DNA of 33,371 bases, from positions 1 to 33,371 of the forward strand of contig JAICWX010000065.1 of NCBI GenBank assembly GCA_025934635.1, in the 5' to 3' direction. The translations under genes and the position numbers were made by a program. This document shows positions 1-7,884 of this stretch, one piece after another. The stretch's first letter is position 1; the number at the start of each line of letters is the position of its first letter. The stretch is from Streptosporangiaceae bacterium (lineage in GTDB: Bacteria > Actinomycetota > Actinomycetes > Streptosporangiales > Streptosporangiaceae). The notes under the pieces were generated by a model. That model was not told the origin of the DNA. It did not search any database and worked only from the letters and a program-made list of their open reading frames with translations.

Positions 1-1329
1 CACGGCATCATCCTCGGCAACGACGGGGCGAAGATGTCCAAGAGCCTGCGCAACTACCCGGACGTGAACGAGGTCTTCGACACGTTCGGCTCGGACGCCA
101 TGCGCTGGTTCCTGATGAACAGCCCGGTGCTGCGCGGCGGCAACCTGGTCGTCACCGAGCAGGGCATCCGCGAAGGCGTCAGGCAGGCGATCCTGCCGCT
201 GTGGAACTCCTATTACTTCTTCGCGCTGTACGCCAATGCCGAGGGGTACCAGGCCACCCGTTCGGTCGATTCTGAGCACGTCCTGGACCGGTACATCCTG
301 GCCAAGACCCGGACGGCGGTGACCGAGCTCGCCGCGCGGCTCTCCGGGTACGACATCGGCGGCGCCTGCCAGGCGCTGCGGGACTACCTCGAGGTGCTGA
401 CCAACTGGTACATCCGCCGCTCGCGGAGCCGGTTCTGGGCCGGCGAGCGGGCCGCGCTCGACACGCTGTGGACAGTGCTGGAGGCGGTCGGCCGGGCCGC
501 CGCGCCGCTGCTGCCGCTGACCACCGAGGAGGTCTGGCGCGGGCTGACCGGCGAGGAGAGCGTGCACCTGCAGGACTGGCCGGACGTCAGCGAGTGGCCC
601 GCCGACCAGGAACTGGCCAGCGCCATGGACCTGGTTCGTTCGGTCTGCAGCACCGCGCTCAGCCTGCGCAAGGCGCACCAGCTGCGGGTCCGGCTGCCGC
701 TGGCCACGCTCACCATCGCCCACGCCGACGCCAAGTCGCTGGCCCCGTTCACTGGCCTGATCGCCGACGAGGTCAACGTCAAGGCGGTCGAGCTGGCGGC
801 GGACCCGGCCAGCCTGGGCCGGTTCGAGCTGGCGGTGAACCCGCGGGTGCTCGGGCCGCGGATCGGCGGCCGGGTGCAGCCGGTGATCCGGGCGGTCAAG
901 GCGGGTGACTGGGTTCAGTCCGGCGACGGCATCCTGGCGGCCGGGGTCCAGCTGGAGCCCGGCGAGTACGACCTGAAGCTGGTCGCGGCCGACGCGGACT
1001 CCACCGCGGCGCTGCCCGGCAACGCCGGGCTGATCGCGCTGGACCTGCGGGTGACCCCGGAACTGGCGGCCGAAGGCACCGCCCGCGACGTGGTCCGGAT
1101 CGTGCAGCAGGCCCGCCGCGAGGCCGGCCTGGACGTCTCGGACCGGATCCGGCTGACCGTCGGGACCGACGGCGCGGTGGCCGACGCGGTCCGCGCCCAC
1201 GCCGGGTTCGTCGCGGCCGAGACGCTGGCGACGGACCTCCAGGTCCGCCCGTCCGCTGAGGTCAGCGCCGACCCGCAGCCGGCGGGCGACGCCACCGTCC
1301 GGGTGGCACTAAGCCGCGTGCCGTCCTGA
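1..1329 (+). CDS. ileS: Isoleucyl-tRNA synthetase, C-terminal part (5' end outside window)
   Basis: Class I aminoacyl-tRNA synthetase that charges tRNA-Ile in the cytoplasm. The reading frame is open from base 1, so only the last 442 residues are present. Actinobacterial IleS is usually a little over 1000 residues. The KMSKS signature, which stabilises the adenylate transition state, is at window residues 11-15 and is followed by LRN. The anticodon-binding helical domain follows, with the typical stretch NWYIRRSRSRFW near residue 135. The last part is the usual C-terminal domain of the long IleS form. An ATG at base 34 lies inside the KMSKS motif and is not a start. The stop codon region overlaps the end of the convergent subtilase gene by 21 bases (1309-1329). 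Identification is secure. Confidence 0.96.
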   Translation, partial: HGIILGNDGAKMSKSLRNYPDVNEVFDTFGSDAMRWFLMNSPVLRGGNLVVTEQGIREGVRQAILPLWNSYYFFALYANAEGYQATRSVDSEHVLDRYILAKTRTAVTELAARLSGYDIGGACQALRDYLEVLTNWYIRRSRSRFWAGERAALDTLWTVLEAVGRAAAPLLPLTTEEVWRGLTGEESVHLQDWPDVSEWPADQELASAMDLVRSVCSTALSLRKAHQLRVRLPLATLTIAHADAKSLAPFTGLIADEVNVKAVELAADPASLGRFELAVNPRVLGPRIGGRVQPVIRAVKAGDWVQSGDGILAAGVQLEPGEYDLKLVAADADSTAALPGNAGLIALDLRVTPELAAEGTARDVVRIVQQARREAGLDVSDRIRLTVGTDGAVADAVRAHAGFVAAETLATDLQVRPSAEVSADPQPAGDATVRVALSRVPS

Positions 1330-2478
1330 GCCGCCCGCCGCGCCGTCGCGGCGACGGCGGGCGATGACCAGCCCCGCCGTTACCACCACGACAACCACGA
1401 GGCCGAACGAGCCGGCGATGACCGCCCTGGTCACCGCACTCGTGGAAGGCGCCGAAGGCCTCGTGACGGCGGTGGCGGCGGCTTCGGCCGGGAGGACGGC
1501 GGTCACCGCGCGGACCGGGTCGACCAGGCCGCGGCCGGTGCCCGGTCCGGTCGAGCCGCGGGCGGTGGCCTTGATCCGCGCCACCACCTGAGCGGCGGTC
1601 AGCTTCGGGTGGGCGGCGCGGACCAGCGCGGCGACGCCGGAGACGAAGGCGGCGGCGAAGCTGGTGCCGCTCTGGGCCGGGTCGTAGGCGTCCGGGAACG
1701 TGCCGGGAAAGGCGGTGGTGACGTTCACGCCGGGGGCCGTCACCGCGACCGGGCTGCGCTGGTCGGAGAAGGGGGCCAGGGCCCCGCCGGGCCCGGCCGC
1801 GCCGACCGCGAGCACGCCCGGGTAGGCGGCGGGATAATACGGCCCGGTGCCCTGCCGCGGGAGGTCGTTGCCCGCCGCGGCCACCACGACGACGTTGTGC
1901 TTCAGCGCGTACTCGACCGCGTGCCGCAGGTCCGGGACGTCATCCGGGGTGGCCAGCGACAAGTTGATGACATCGGCGCCGAACTGCACCGCGTCCATGA
2001 TGCCCCGCGGCGTCACCGAGGTCGGGAAGGAGTCCGTGCCGCTGATCTTCACGGACAGGATCCGCGCCGCCGGGGCGACCCCGGTGAACGAGATGCCGCT
2101 GGCCGGCGCGGCGGCGATGATGCTGGCCACCGCGGTGCCGTGGCCCAGGCAGTCGGCCCCGGGCGGGATGTGCGGCTTGGTCCCGGCGACCAGGTCCGGG
2201 CCGGGGATCACCCGGTTCCCGAACTGCGGGTTCGCGTCCACGCCGCTGTCCACCACCGCGACGGTCACCCCGGCCCCCCGGGTCCGGTTCCAGACGTGCG
2301 AGAAACCGAGTTCCTGCTGCGGCCACGGCGCGATCGCCGGCGCTGCCGCCGCCCGCTGCGCCGGGCATCCCGGCAGCGGCCCCGGCAGCCCGCGCGGCCG
2401 GGCCTGAGCCGCGGGCTGGAACCCGGACAGCAGGAGCCCGGCCACGCAGGCCACGATGACTAGCCCCCCGCGTCGCAC
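1309..2478 (-). CDS. Mycosin-type S8 subtilisin-like serine protease, membrane anchored
   Basis: Predicted 389-residue secreted protease on the outer face of the membrane. The N-terminus is a signal peptide (MRRGGL, then a hydrophobic stretch to about residue 20, AQA before 27). The catalytic triad is visible: Asp77 in VVDSGVD, His113 in GHGTAVAS and Ser273 in GTSFAAAF, with the oxyanion Asn204 in AAGND. A Pro/Ala/Thr-rich linker leads to one transmembrane helix (about 352-373) and a short basic tail RRRR. This layout matches MycP mycosins of type VII secretion. Cys38 and Cys110 could form the known N-terminal disulphide. No ESX gene (EccB-E, WXG100) is nearby, so a role in type VII secretion is inference only. 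The start is a GTG. It could be a general secreted subtilase. Confidence 0.88.
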   Translation of the reverse strand: MRRGGLVIVACVAGLLLSGFQPAAQARPRGLPGPLPGCPAQRAAAAPAIAPWPQQELGFSHVWNRTRGAGVTVAVVDSGVDANPQFGNRVIPGPDLVAGTKPHIPPGADCLGHGTAVASIIAAAPASGISFTGVAPAARILSVKISGTDSFPTSVTPRGIMDAVQFGADVINLSLATPDDVPDLRHAVEYALKHNVVVVAAAGNDLPRQGTGPYYPAAYPGVLAVGAAGPGGALAPFSDQRSPVAVTAPGVNVTTAFPGTFPDAYDPAQSGTSFAAAFVSGVAALVRAAHPKLTAAQVVARIKATARGSTGPGTGRGLVDPVRAVTAVLPAEAAATAVTRPSAPSTSAVTRAVIAGSFGLVVVVVVTAGLVIARRRRDGAAGGSGRHAA

Positions 2479-2609
2479 TAGCCCGCCACCTCCGCCGCCC
2501 TCGGCACCTATCCATATCTACGGCATCGGGCCGCCGCGGGCTCACGGCCGCGGCGAATTTCTTGCCGGCTCACAATGTTCCCGGCTGGTCGGCGATCGCG
2601 GGCGGGTGG
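2479..2609. other. Intergenic region between subtilase and murB
   Basis: This 131-base gap separates two minus-strand genes. It probably carries the promoter of the subtilase gene. The only AT-rich patch is near 2510-2522. I see no convincing hairpin with a T-run and no consensus -35, so nothing firmer can be called. Confidence 0.3.
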
Positions 2610-3674
2610 TCAGAGGGCGACGTTGACGAGGATGGGCTCGGGGGTCAGGGTGACGCCGAAGGTGGCGTGGACGCCGTCGCGGATCTCGCGGGCCAGGGAG
2701 AGCAGGGCGGCGGTGCTGGCGGAACCGGCGTTGACCAGGGCCAGGGTGTGCTTGGCGGAGATCCGGGCGCCGTCGCCGGGGTTGTAGCCGCGGCTGAACC
2801 CGGCTCGCTCGATGAGCCAGGCGGCGGGCACCTTGACCTGGCCGTTCCCGGTCTCGAAACGGGGCACCCGGGTGCCGGGGCCGCACCGGGCGCGGGCGGC
2901 GGCCTCGACGGCGGTCAGCGTGGCCGGGTCGAGCACCGGGTTGAGGAAGAACGAGCCGGCGCTGCGGGTATCCGGGTCGGCGGGGTCGATCACCATGCCC
3001 TTGCGCTGCCGGAGCTCGATCACCGCGGCGCGGGCCTCGGCGCCGTCCACCTGGTCGCCGGGCACGACGCCGAGGGCGGCGGCCAGCTCGGCGTAGCGGA
3101 TGGGGGCCGACCGGGCCTGCGCCGCCAGGGTGAAGGTCACGCTCAGCACGACGAACCGCTCCGACCCGCGGAACCGGCTGGTCCGGTAGCCGAAGCCGCA
3201 CTCGGCGGCCGGGAGCTCGAGGACCTCGGCGGCGACCCGGTCCCAGACCCGGACCCGGGTGATCGTGTCGGCGACTTCCTGGCCGTAGGCGCCGACGTTC
3301 TGCATCGGGGTCGCGCCGGTCAGGCCGGGGATGCCGGACAGGCACTCCAGGCCGGCCAGGCCCTCGGCCACGGTGCGCGCCACCACGCCGTCCCATTCCT
3401 CGCCGGCCGCCGCGGTCAGCTCGCCCGGCCCCTCTCCCCGGTTAGCACTGCCACCCCGGCTGACGCCGCGCGTCGCGACCTGGATCACGGTGCCGTCGAA
3501 GCCCTCGTCGGCCACCACCAGGTTGCTGCCGCCGCCGAGGATCAGCACCGGCTGGCCGGCCGCGTCGGCCGACCGGACCGCGTCGATGAGCTCGTCTTCG
3601 GTTTCCGCGCGGGCGAAGGCCCGGGCCGGGCCGCCCAGCCGGACCGTGGTGAAGTCAGCCAGCCTCACCGGCAT
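2610..3674 (-). CDS. murB: UDP-N-acetylenolpyruvoylglucosamine reductase
   Basis: FAD-dependent enzyme of cytoplasmic peptidoglycan synthesis that reduces UDP-GlcNAc-enolpyruvate to UDP-MurNAc with NADPH. The protein has 354 residues. The FAD-binding motif GGGSNLVV lies at 47-54 and NVGAYGQEV further on. GYRTSRFRG is the type I substrate loop. SAGSFFLNP carries the general-acid serine (Ser241). The C-terminus HTLALVNAG...EPILVNVAL is typical. The ATG lies 5 bases beyond the hadB-like stop (4-base gap), so murB is the last gene of a minus-strand run rpmG-hadA-hadB-murB. That order is familiar in actinobacteria and supports both calls. About 14 glycine/serine/arginine-rich residues near 70-83 form a small insertion. 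Confidence 0.95.
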   Translation of the reverse strand: MPVRLADFTTVRLGGPARAFARAETEDELIDAVRSADAAGQPVLILGGGSNLVVADEGFDGTVIQVATRGVSRGGSANRGEGPGELTAAAGEEWDGVVARTVAEGLAGLECLSGIPGLTGATPMQNVGAYGQEVADTITRVRVWDRVAAEVLELPAAECGFGYRTSRFRGSERFVVLSVTFTLAAQARSAPIRYAELAAALGVVPGDQVDGAEARAAVIELRQRKGMVIDPADPDTRSAGSFFLNPVLDPATLTAVEAAARARCGPGTRVPRFETGNGQVKVPAAWLIERAGFSRGYNPGDGARISAKHTLALVNAGSASTAALLSLAREIRDGVHATFGVTLTPEPILVNVAL

Positions 3675-3678
3675 GGCC

Positions 3679-4104
3679 TCATGGCAGGCGGACGGTGGCG
3701 TGCGCGCGCGTCAGTACCTTCGTGTCGCCGGAGCGCGCGGTGACGTCGACCGTCACCTGGTTGCCGTCGAGCTTGCCGGTGACGACGCCGGACACCTCGA
3801 CCAGGGCGCCCTTGTCGTCGTCGGGGACCACGACCGGGGCGGAGAACCGGACGCCGTACTCGGTCACCGCGGCCGGGTCGCCGGCCCACTCGGTGAGGAA
3901 CCGGCCGGCCAGCGCCATCGTGAGCATGCCGTGCGCGATCACGTCCGGCAGGCCGACCGCCTTGGCGATGCGCTCGTTCCAGTGGATGACGTTGAAGTCA
4001 CCCGCCGCACCGCAGTACCGGACCAGGTCGGCCCGGGTCACCTGGTACTGGCGCGGGGCGATCTCAGCGCCCTCGGCGGTACCGGAGTAGGTGGGAGTAG
4101 CCAT
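3679..4104 (-). CDS. MaoC-like hot-dog dehydratase, HadB type
   Basis: Single hot-dog domain protein of 141 residues. It resembles the catalytic B subunit of (3R)-hydroxyacyl-ACP/CoA dehydratases. The hydratase motif is visible as GDFNVIHWNERIAKAVGLPD followed by IAHGML, giving the Asp/His pair of the R-hydratase family (D36, H41 region). It lies 12 bases downstream of the HadA-like gene and 4 bases upstream of murB, so the two dehydratase subunits are very likely co-translated and form a heterodimer. In mycobacteria HadAB/HadBC act in mycolic acid elongation. Nothing here shows a mycolate pathway, so the substrate in this organism is unknown. Family assignment is strong; acyl substrate is not. 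Confidence 0.87.
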   Translation of the reverse strand: MATPTYSGTAEGAEIAPRQYQVTRADLVRYCGAAGDFNVIHWNERIAKAVGLPDVIAHGMLTMALAGRFLTEWAGDPAAVTEYGVRFSAPVVVPDDDKGALVEVSGVVTGKLDGNQVTVDVTARSGDTKVLTRAHATVRLP

Positions 4105-4116
4105 TTGTCTCCCCCT

Positions 4117-4560
4117 TTACGCGCCGCGCTCGACCAGGACGGACCGGGCGGTGCAGACGTGCTCGCCGTCGGTGGTCCGCACCTCGGTGACGGTCGCCAT
4201 CGTGGTCAGGCTGCGCAGCGCCTTGATCGACTCGATCGTGGTCTGCGCGACCACCACGTCGCCCGCGTGCAGCGGGCGGGCGTGGGTGAAGCTCTGCTCG
4301 CCGTGCACGACCATGGCGTAGTTCACGCCCAGGCCGGGATCGGAGATCAGCGCGGCGCTGTTCGCCGCGGTGATCACGATCGCGAAGGTCGGCGGCGCGA
4401 CCACGTCCGGGTAGCCGGCCGCCTGCGCGGCGGCGCGGTCCCGGCACAGCGGGCTGACGTCGCCGATCGCGGCGGCGAACTCGGCGATCTTAACCCGGCT
4501 CACTTCGTACGGCGCGGACGGTTCGAAGGTCCGGCCCGCGTAATCCGGGTTGATGGCCAC
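4117..4560 (-). CDS. MaoC-like dehydratase N-terminal-type protein, HadA type
   Basis: Hot-dog protein of 147 residues of the FAS1-like/HadA family, the non-catalytic partner that binds the acyl chain in HadAB dehydratases. Recognisable parts are the start NPDYAGRTF, the stretch YEVSRVKIAEFAAAIGD, APPTFAIV, and GEQSFTHARPLHAGD near the middle. I chose the GTG at 4558-4560 because the protein then starts at the family position. Its G is also the last base of the rpmG stop (TAGTG), which implies translational coupling. The open frame continues upstream to 4743, but that part overlaps rpmG in the wrong frame and is not real. HadB follows after 12 bases. Confidence 0.85.
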   Translation of the reverse strand: MAINPDYAGRTFEPSAPYEVSRVKIAEFAAAIGDVSPLCRDRAAAQAAGYPDVVAPPTFAIVITAANSAALISDPGLGVNYAMVVHGEQSFTHARPLHAGDVVVAQTTIESIKALRSLTTMATVTEVRTTDGEHVCTARSVLVERGA

Positions 4561-4724
4561 TAACGAGTCTCGCGGTGCGGCCGGTGGCAGCGGCAGTTCG
4601 GGCAGAACTTCTTCAGTTCCATCCGGTCCGGGTCGTTGCGCCGGTTCTTCCTGGTGATGTAGTTGCGGTGCTTGCATTCCTGGCAAGCCAGCGTGATCTT
4701 CGGCCGGACATCGGTGGCAGCCAC
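4560..4724 (-). CDS. rpmG: 50S ribosomal protein L33
   Basis: A 54-residue basic ribosomal protein. Reading the minus strand from the GTG at 4722-4724 gives a start [17 protein letters not shown] and an end [14 protein letters not shown]. Two CxxC pairs are present (Cys14/17 and Cys41/44), so this is the zinc-binding form of L33. A likely ribosome-binding site, GAAAGG, sits about 10 bases upstream. The stop overlaps the following hadA-like GTG by one base. The gene lies 56 bases downstream of the tRNA-Met gene. Because it is short and starts with GTG, a length-filtered search would miss it. Confidence 0.93.
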   Translation of the reverse strand: MAATDVRPKITLACQECKHRNYITRKNRRNDPDRMELKKFCPNCRCHRPHRETR

Positions 4725-4780
4725 GGTGCAGCGCCTTTCTCAATCATCTGATGGCATCGTCAACAAGGGATCCCGGGTAA

Positions 4781-4857
4781 TGGTAGCGGAGGCCGGACTT
4801 GAACCGGCGACACAGCGATTATGAGCCGCTTGCTCTGCCTGACTGAGCTACTCCGCC
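4781..4857 (-). tRNA. tRNA-Met (anticodon CAT), CCA encoded
   Basis: A cloverleaf folds on the minus strand. The acceptor stem is GGCGGAG with CTCCGCT (the first pair is a G-T wobble). The D arm is GCTC...GAGC. The anticodon stem AGCGG/TCGCT flanks the loop CTCATAA with anticodon CAT (plus-strand bases 4821-4823). The T arm is GCCGG-TTCAAGT-CCGGC, followed by discriminator A and an encoded CCA (4781-4783). The paired first base argues for an elongator rather than an initiator tRNA. A tRNA-Ile with CAT later modified to lysidine cannot be excluded by eye. It lies just upstream of rpmG on the same strand and may share its transcript. Confidence 0.94.
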
Positions 4858-4916
4858 ACGGCTAACGCAGCAAGATTACCCCATGTTCCGAGCCACGACT
4901 TACCCCTGGCAAGATC

Positions 4917-7232
4917 GTGAAGGTGAGCATACTTGGCACCAGGGTCGTGCGAACCGAGGATCCCCGCTTCCTGACCAGAGGCGGGATCTACACCACCGAC
5001 GTCGAGGACGAGCAGCTGGCGGGCGCCTGCCACGTGCACTTCGTCCGGTCCGCGGTGGCGCACGCGCGCATCGCCTCCATCGACATCAGCGCGGCGCTCG
5101 AGTCGCCCGGCGTGATCGCCGTCTACACCGGAGCCGACCTGGCCGGCCTGCCGGTGCCGCCGCCGCCGATGCCGGGCATGATCAACGGGCACATGGGCCA
5201 GCCGCCGCTGGCCCGGGACGTGGTCCGGTTCGTCGGCGAGCCGGTGGCCGTCGTCATCACCGAGGGCCGCTACCAGGGCGAGGACGCCGCCGACCTGGTC
5301 GACGTGGACTACGAGGTGCTGCCGCCGGTGGTCGCCATGACCGATGCCGCCGGCCGCGAGGCGCCGGTGCTGTTCCCGGCGGCGGGCACCAACGTGGCCG
5401 CCACCATGGGCGACGCCGCGGCCCTGGCGGCCGGCCTGTTCGACGGCTGCGAGGTGGTCGTCTCCCGCACGATCGTCAACCAGCGGGTCGCGCCCGCGCC
5501 GATGGAGGTGCGGGCCGCCGCCGCGGCCTGGGGCGCGGACGGCCGGTGCACCGCCTGGATCCCGAACCAGGGCGCGCAGGGCACCCAGGGGGCGCTGGCC
5601 GCCATGCTCGGCCTCGACCTGGCCCGGCTGCGGATCATCACCCCCGACGTGGGCGGCGCGTTCGGGGCCAAGTTCGGCGCCGACCCGGAGCACGCGGTCG
5701 TCTGCTGGGTCGCCAGGCAGCTGGGCCGGCCCGCGCGCTGGACCGAGACGCGCAACGAGAACCTGGTCGGCATGACGCACGGCCGGGCGCAGATCCAGAA
5801 GATCACCATCGGCGGCAGCCGGGACGGCACGGTCGCCGCCTACCGGATCGAGATCCTGCAGGACTCCGGGGCCTACCCGCGGTTCGGCGCGTTCCTGCCG
5901 GCGCTGACCATCTTGATGGCCCCCGGGCCGTACGCCATCCCCAAGGCCGAGGCCATCGCCACCTCGGTGGTGACGAACACCACCCCGGTCGGCGCCTACC
6001 GCGGCGCCGGCCGCCCGGAGGCCACGGCGGCGATCGAGCGGGCCATGGACCTGTTCGCGGCCGAAGCCGGCCTGGACCCGGCCGACGTCCGCCGCAAGAA
6101 CCTGCTGCCCCCCTTCACCGAGCCGCACACCACCGCGTTCGGCGCCGTGTACGACAGCGGCGACTACGCCGTCGCACTGGACAAGGCGCTGGCCGCGGCC
6201 GGCTACGCGGACCTGCGGGCCGAGCAGGCCAAGCGGCGCGCCGACGGCGACCCGGTCCAGCTCGGCATCGGCGTGTCCTGCTACGTGGAGATCACCGGGG
6301 CGGGCGCCGAGTCGGGCAACCCCAACGAGAACGCCACCGTCGAGGTCCATCCCGACGGCAGCGCCACCATCTTGACCGGGACCTCCCCGCACGGCCAGGG
6401 ACACGAGACGGTGTGGGCCATGCTGGCCAGCGCCGAGCTCGGCATCCCGATGGACAAGATCACCCTGAAGTGGGGCGACACCGACCTGATCCCGCAGGGC
6501 GGCGGCACCGGCGGCTCGCGCAGCCTGCAGCAGGGCGGCGCGGCCGTCCAGCAGGCCTCCCGCGAGCTGCTCGACGTGGCCCGGCAGCGGGCGGCCGGCG
6601 AGCTCGAGGCCAACCCGGACGACCTGGTCTTCGACGCCTCGCGCAGCGTGTTCTCGGTAGCCGGCGACCCGGACGTCGCGGTGCCGCTGGCCCGGCTGGC
6701 GGAACCCGAGCGCCTGCTGGTCCGGACGGTGTTCACCGCGCCCGGCGCCACCTTCCCGTTCGGGACGCACGTGGCCGTGGCCGAGGTGGACACCGAGACC
6801 GGCAAGGCGGTGCTGCGCCGGGTCATCACCGTCGACGACGCCGGCACCGTGATGAACCCGCTGCTGGCCGAGGGCCAGCGGCACGGCGGCATCGCCCAGG
6901 GAGTGGCCCAGGCGCTGCTCGAAGAGGTCGTCTACGACGCCGACGGCAACCCGCTGACCTCGAGCTTCGCCGACTACGCGATCGTGACGGCGGCCGACGT
7001 GCCGGCCTACGAGCTGGCCGGGATGGAGACGCCGACGACCTACAACCCGCTCGGGGCCAAGGGCATCGGGGAGGCCGGCACGATCGGCTCCACCCCGGCC
7101 GTGCAGAGCGCCATCGTCGACGCGGTGGCGCACCTCGGCGTCCGGCACATCGACATGCCCGCGTCGCCGCAGCGGGTCTGGGAGGCCCTGCGAGCCGCGG
7201 CAGCCGGCTTATACCGGCATTTTTCGCTTTAG
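4917..7232 (+). CDS. Xanthine dehydrogenase/CoxL-family molybdopterin-binding subunit
   Basis: A 771-residue large subunit of the molybdenum hydroxylase family. It starts with the family N-terminus [26 protein letters not shown] is the cofactor loop. AYRGAGR (360-366) is the form II pattern rather than the AYRCSFR of true CO dehydrogenases. [10 protein letters not shown] and GGTGGSRS are typical pterin contacts. GAKGIGEAG carries the catalytic Glu719. So it should hydroxylate an aldehyde or heteroaromatic compound rather than oxidise CO. The FAD (CoxM) and 2Fe-2S (CoxS) subunits that normally sit next to it are absent on both sides. The start is taken as GTG 4917; GTG 4923 is equally possible. 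No good ribosome-binding site is seen for either. Confidence 0.9.
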   Translation: MKVSILGTRVVRTEDPRFLTRGGIYTTDVEDEQLAGACHVHFVRSAVAHARIASIDISAALESPGVIAVYTGADLAGLPVPPPPMPGMINGHMGQPPLARDVVRFVGEPVAVVITEGRYQGEDAADLVDVDYEVLPPVVAMTDAAGREAPVLFPAAGTNVAATMGDAAALAAGLFDGCEVVVSRTIVNQRVAPAPMEVRAAAAAWGADGRCTAWIPNQGAQGTQGALAAMLGLDLARLRIITPDVGGAFGAKFGADPEHAVVCWVARQLGRPARWTETRNENLVGMTHGRAQIQKITIGGSRDGTVAAYRIEILQDSGAYPRFGAFLPALTILMAPGPYAIPKAEAIATSVVTNTTPVGAYRGAGRPEATAAIERAMDLFAAEAGLDPADVRRKNLLPPFTEPHTTAFGAVYDSGDYAVALDKALAAAGYADLRAEQAKRRADGDPVQLGIGVSCYVEITGAGAESGNPNENATVEVHPDGSATILTGTSPHGQGHETVWAMLASAELGIPMDKITLKWGDTDLIPQGGGTGGSRSLQQGGAAVQQASRELLDVARQRAAGELEANPDDLVFDASRSVFSVAGDPDVAVPLARLAEPERLLVRTVFTAPGATFPFGTHVAVAEVDTETGKAVLRRVITVDDAGTVMNPLLAEGQRHGGIAQGVAQALLEEVVYDADGNPLTSSFADYAIVTAADVPAYELAGMETPTTYNPLGAKGIGEAGTIGSTPAVQSAIVDAVAHLGVRHIDMPASPQRVWEALRAAAAGLYRHFSL

Positions 7233-7269
7233 CGCACGGACCGCATCCGGCTTGTCCATCATGTGACAG

Positions 7270-7884
7270 GTGGACGACACGCTGGTGCGGGCGCAGCGGG
7301 GTGACGCGGAGGCGTTCCGGCTGCTCTACCGCGACCTCCAGCCCCGCCTGCTCCGCTACCTGCACGTGCTGGCCGGGCAGGACGCCGAGGACATCGCCTC
7401 CGAGACCTGGCTGCAGGTCACCCGCGACCTCAGCGGATTCACCGGCAGCTACGACGGCTTCCGCGGCTGGGTCGCCACCATCGCCCGCCACCGCGTCCTG
7501 GACCACCGGCGCCGCACCAGCCGTAAACCCGCACTGCCGGTCCCGGCCGAAGACCTCGCTAGCTGGCCCGCCACCGGCCAGACGGCCGACACCGCGGCCC
7601 GCGCCCTGGACGCCGTCGCGACGGAAAACGCCGTCGCCCTGATCGCCACCCTGCCGCCCGACCAGGCCGAAGCCGTCCTGCTGCGCGCCGTCCTCGGCCT
7701 CGATGCCAGCACCGCCGCGAACGTCCTCGGCAAGCGGCCCGGCGCCGTCCGCACCGCCGCCAGCCGCGGGCTCCGCACCCTGCACAGAAAACTCGACCAG
7801 GCCAGCACGGAGCCGCCCATAACCAGTGCCCATTCCCGGCCAGTGACACAAACGAGGGACTTGGCGCTGAAGGACGTGAGATGA
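7270..7884 (+). CDS. ECF-type RNA polymerase sigma factor (copy 1)
   Basis: A 204-residue sigma-70 family protein with only regions 2 and 4. Region 2 runs from about residue 10 to 85 (AFRLLYRDLQPRLLRYL, AEDIASETWLQV, YDGFRGWVATIARHRVLDHRRR, with the -10-recognition helix). Region 4 runs from about 125 to 178 (LPPDQAEAVLLRAVLGLD, then the helix-turn-helix AANVLGKRPGAVRTAASRGL). No extra C-terminal SnoaL or anti-sigma domain is present. It starts at GTG 7270. Its stop overlaps the next gene's start by four bases (ATGA, 7881-7884), so the downstream membrane protein is its likely partner or regulator. Two long DNA blocks are near-identical to the second sigma gene at 9378-10028. Confidence 0.9.
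   Translation: MDDTLVRAQRGDAEAFRLLYRDLQPRLLRYLHVLAGQDAEDIASETWLQVTRDLSGFTGSYDGFRGWVATIARHRVLDHRRRTSRKPALPVPAEDLASWPATGQTADTAARALDAVATENAVALIATLPPDQAEAVLLRAVLGLDASTAANVLGKRPGAVRTAASRGLRTLHRKLDQASTEPPITSAHSRPVTQTRDLALKDVR

Noticed and set aside
2562..3743. Plus-strand open frame of 393 codons opposite murB
   Set aside because: MurB on the minus strand is unambiguous; the plus frame is Gly/His/Asp-rich without motif.
4848..7148. Long minus-strand open frame (766 codons) opposite the molybdenum hydroxylase
   Set aside because: Composition is His/Arg/Gly/Asp-rich as expected for the antisense of a GC-rich gene. It has no motif and overlaps the tRNA gene, while the plus strand has a clear family protein.
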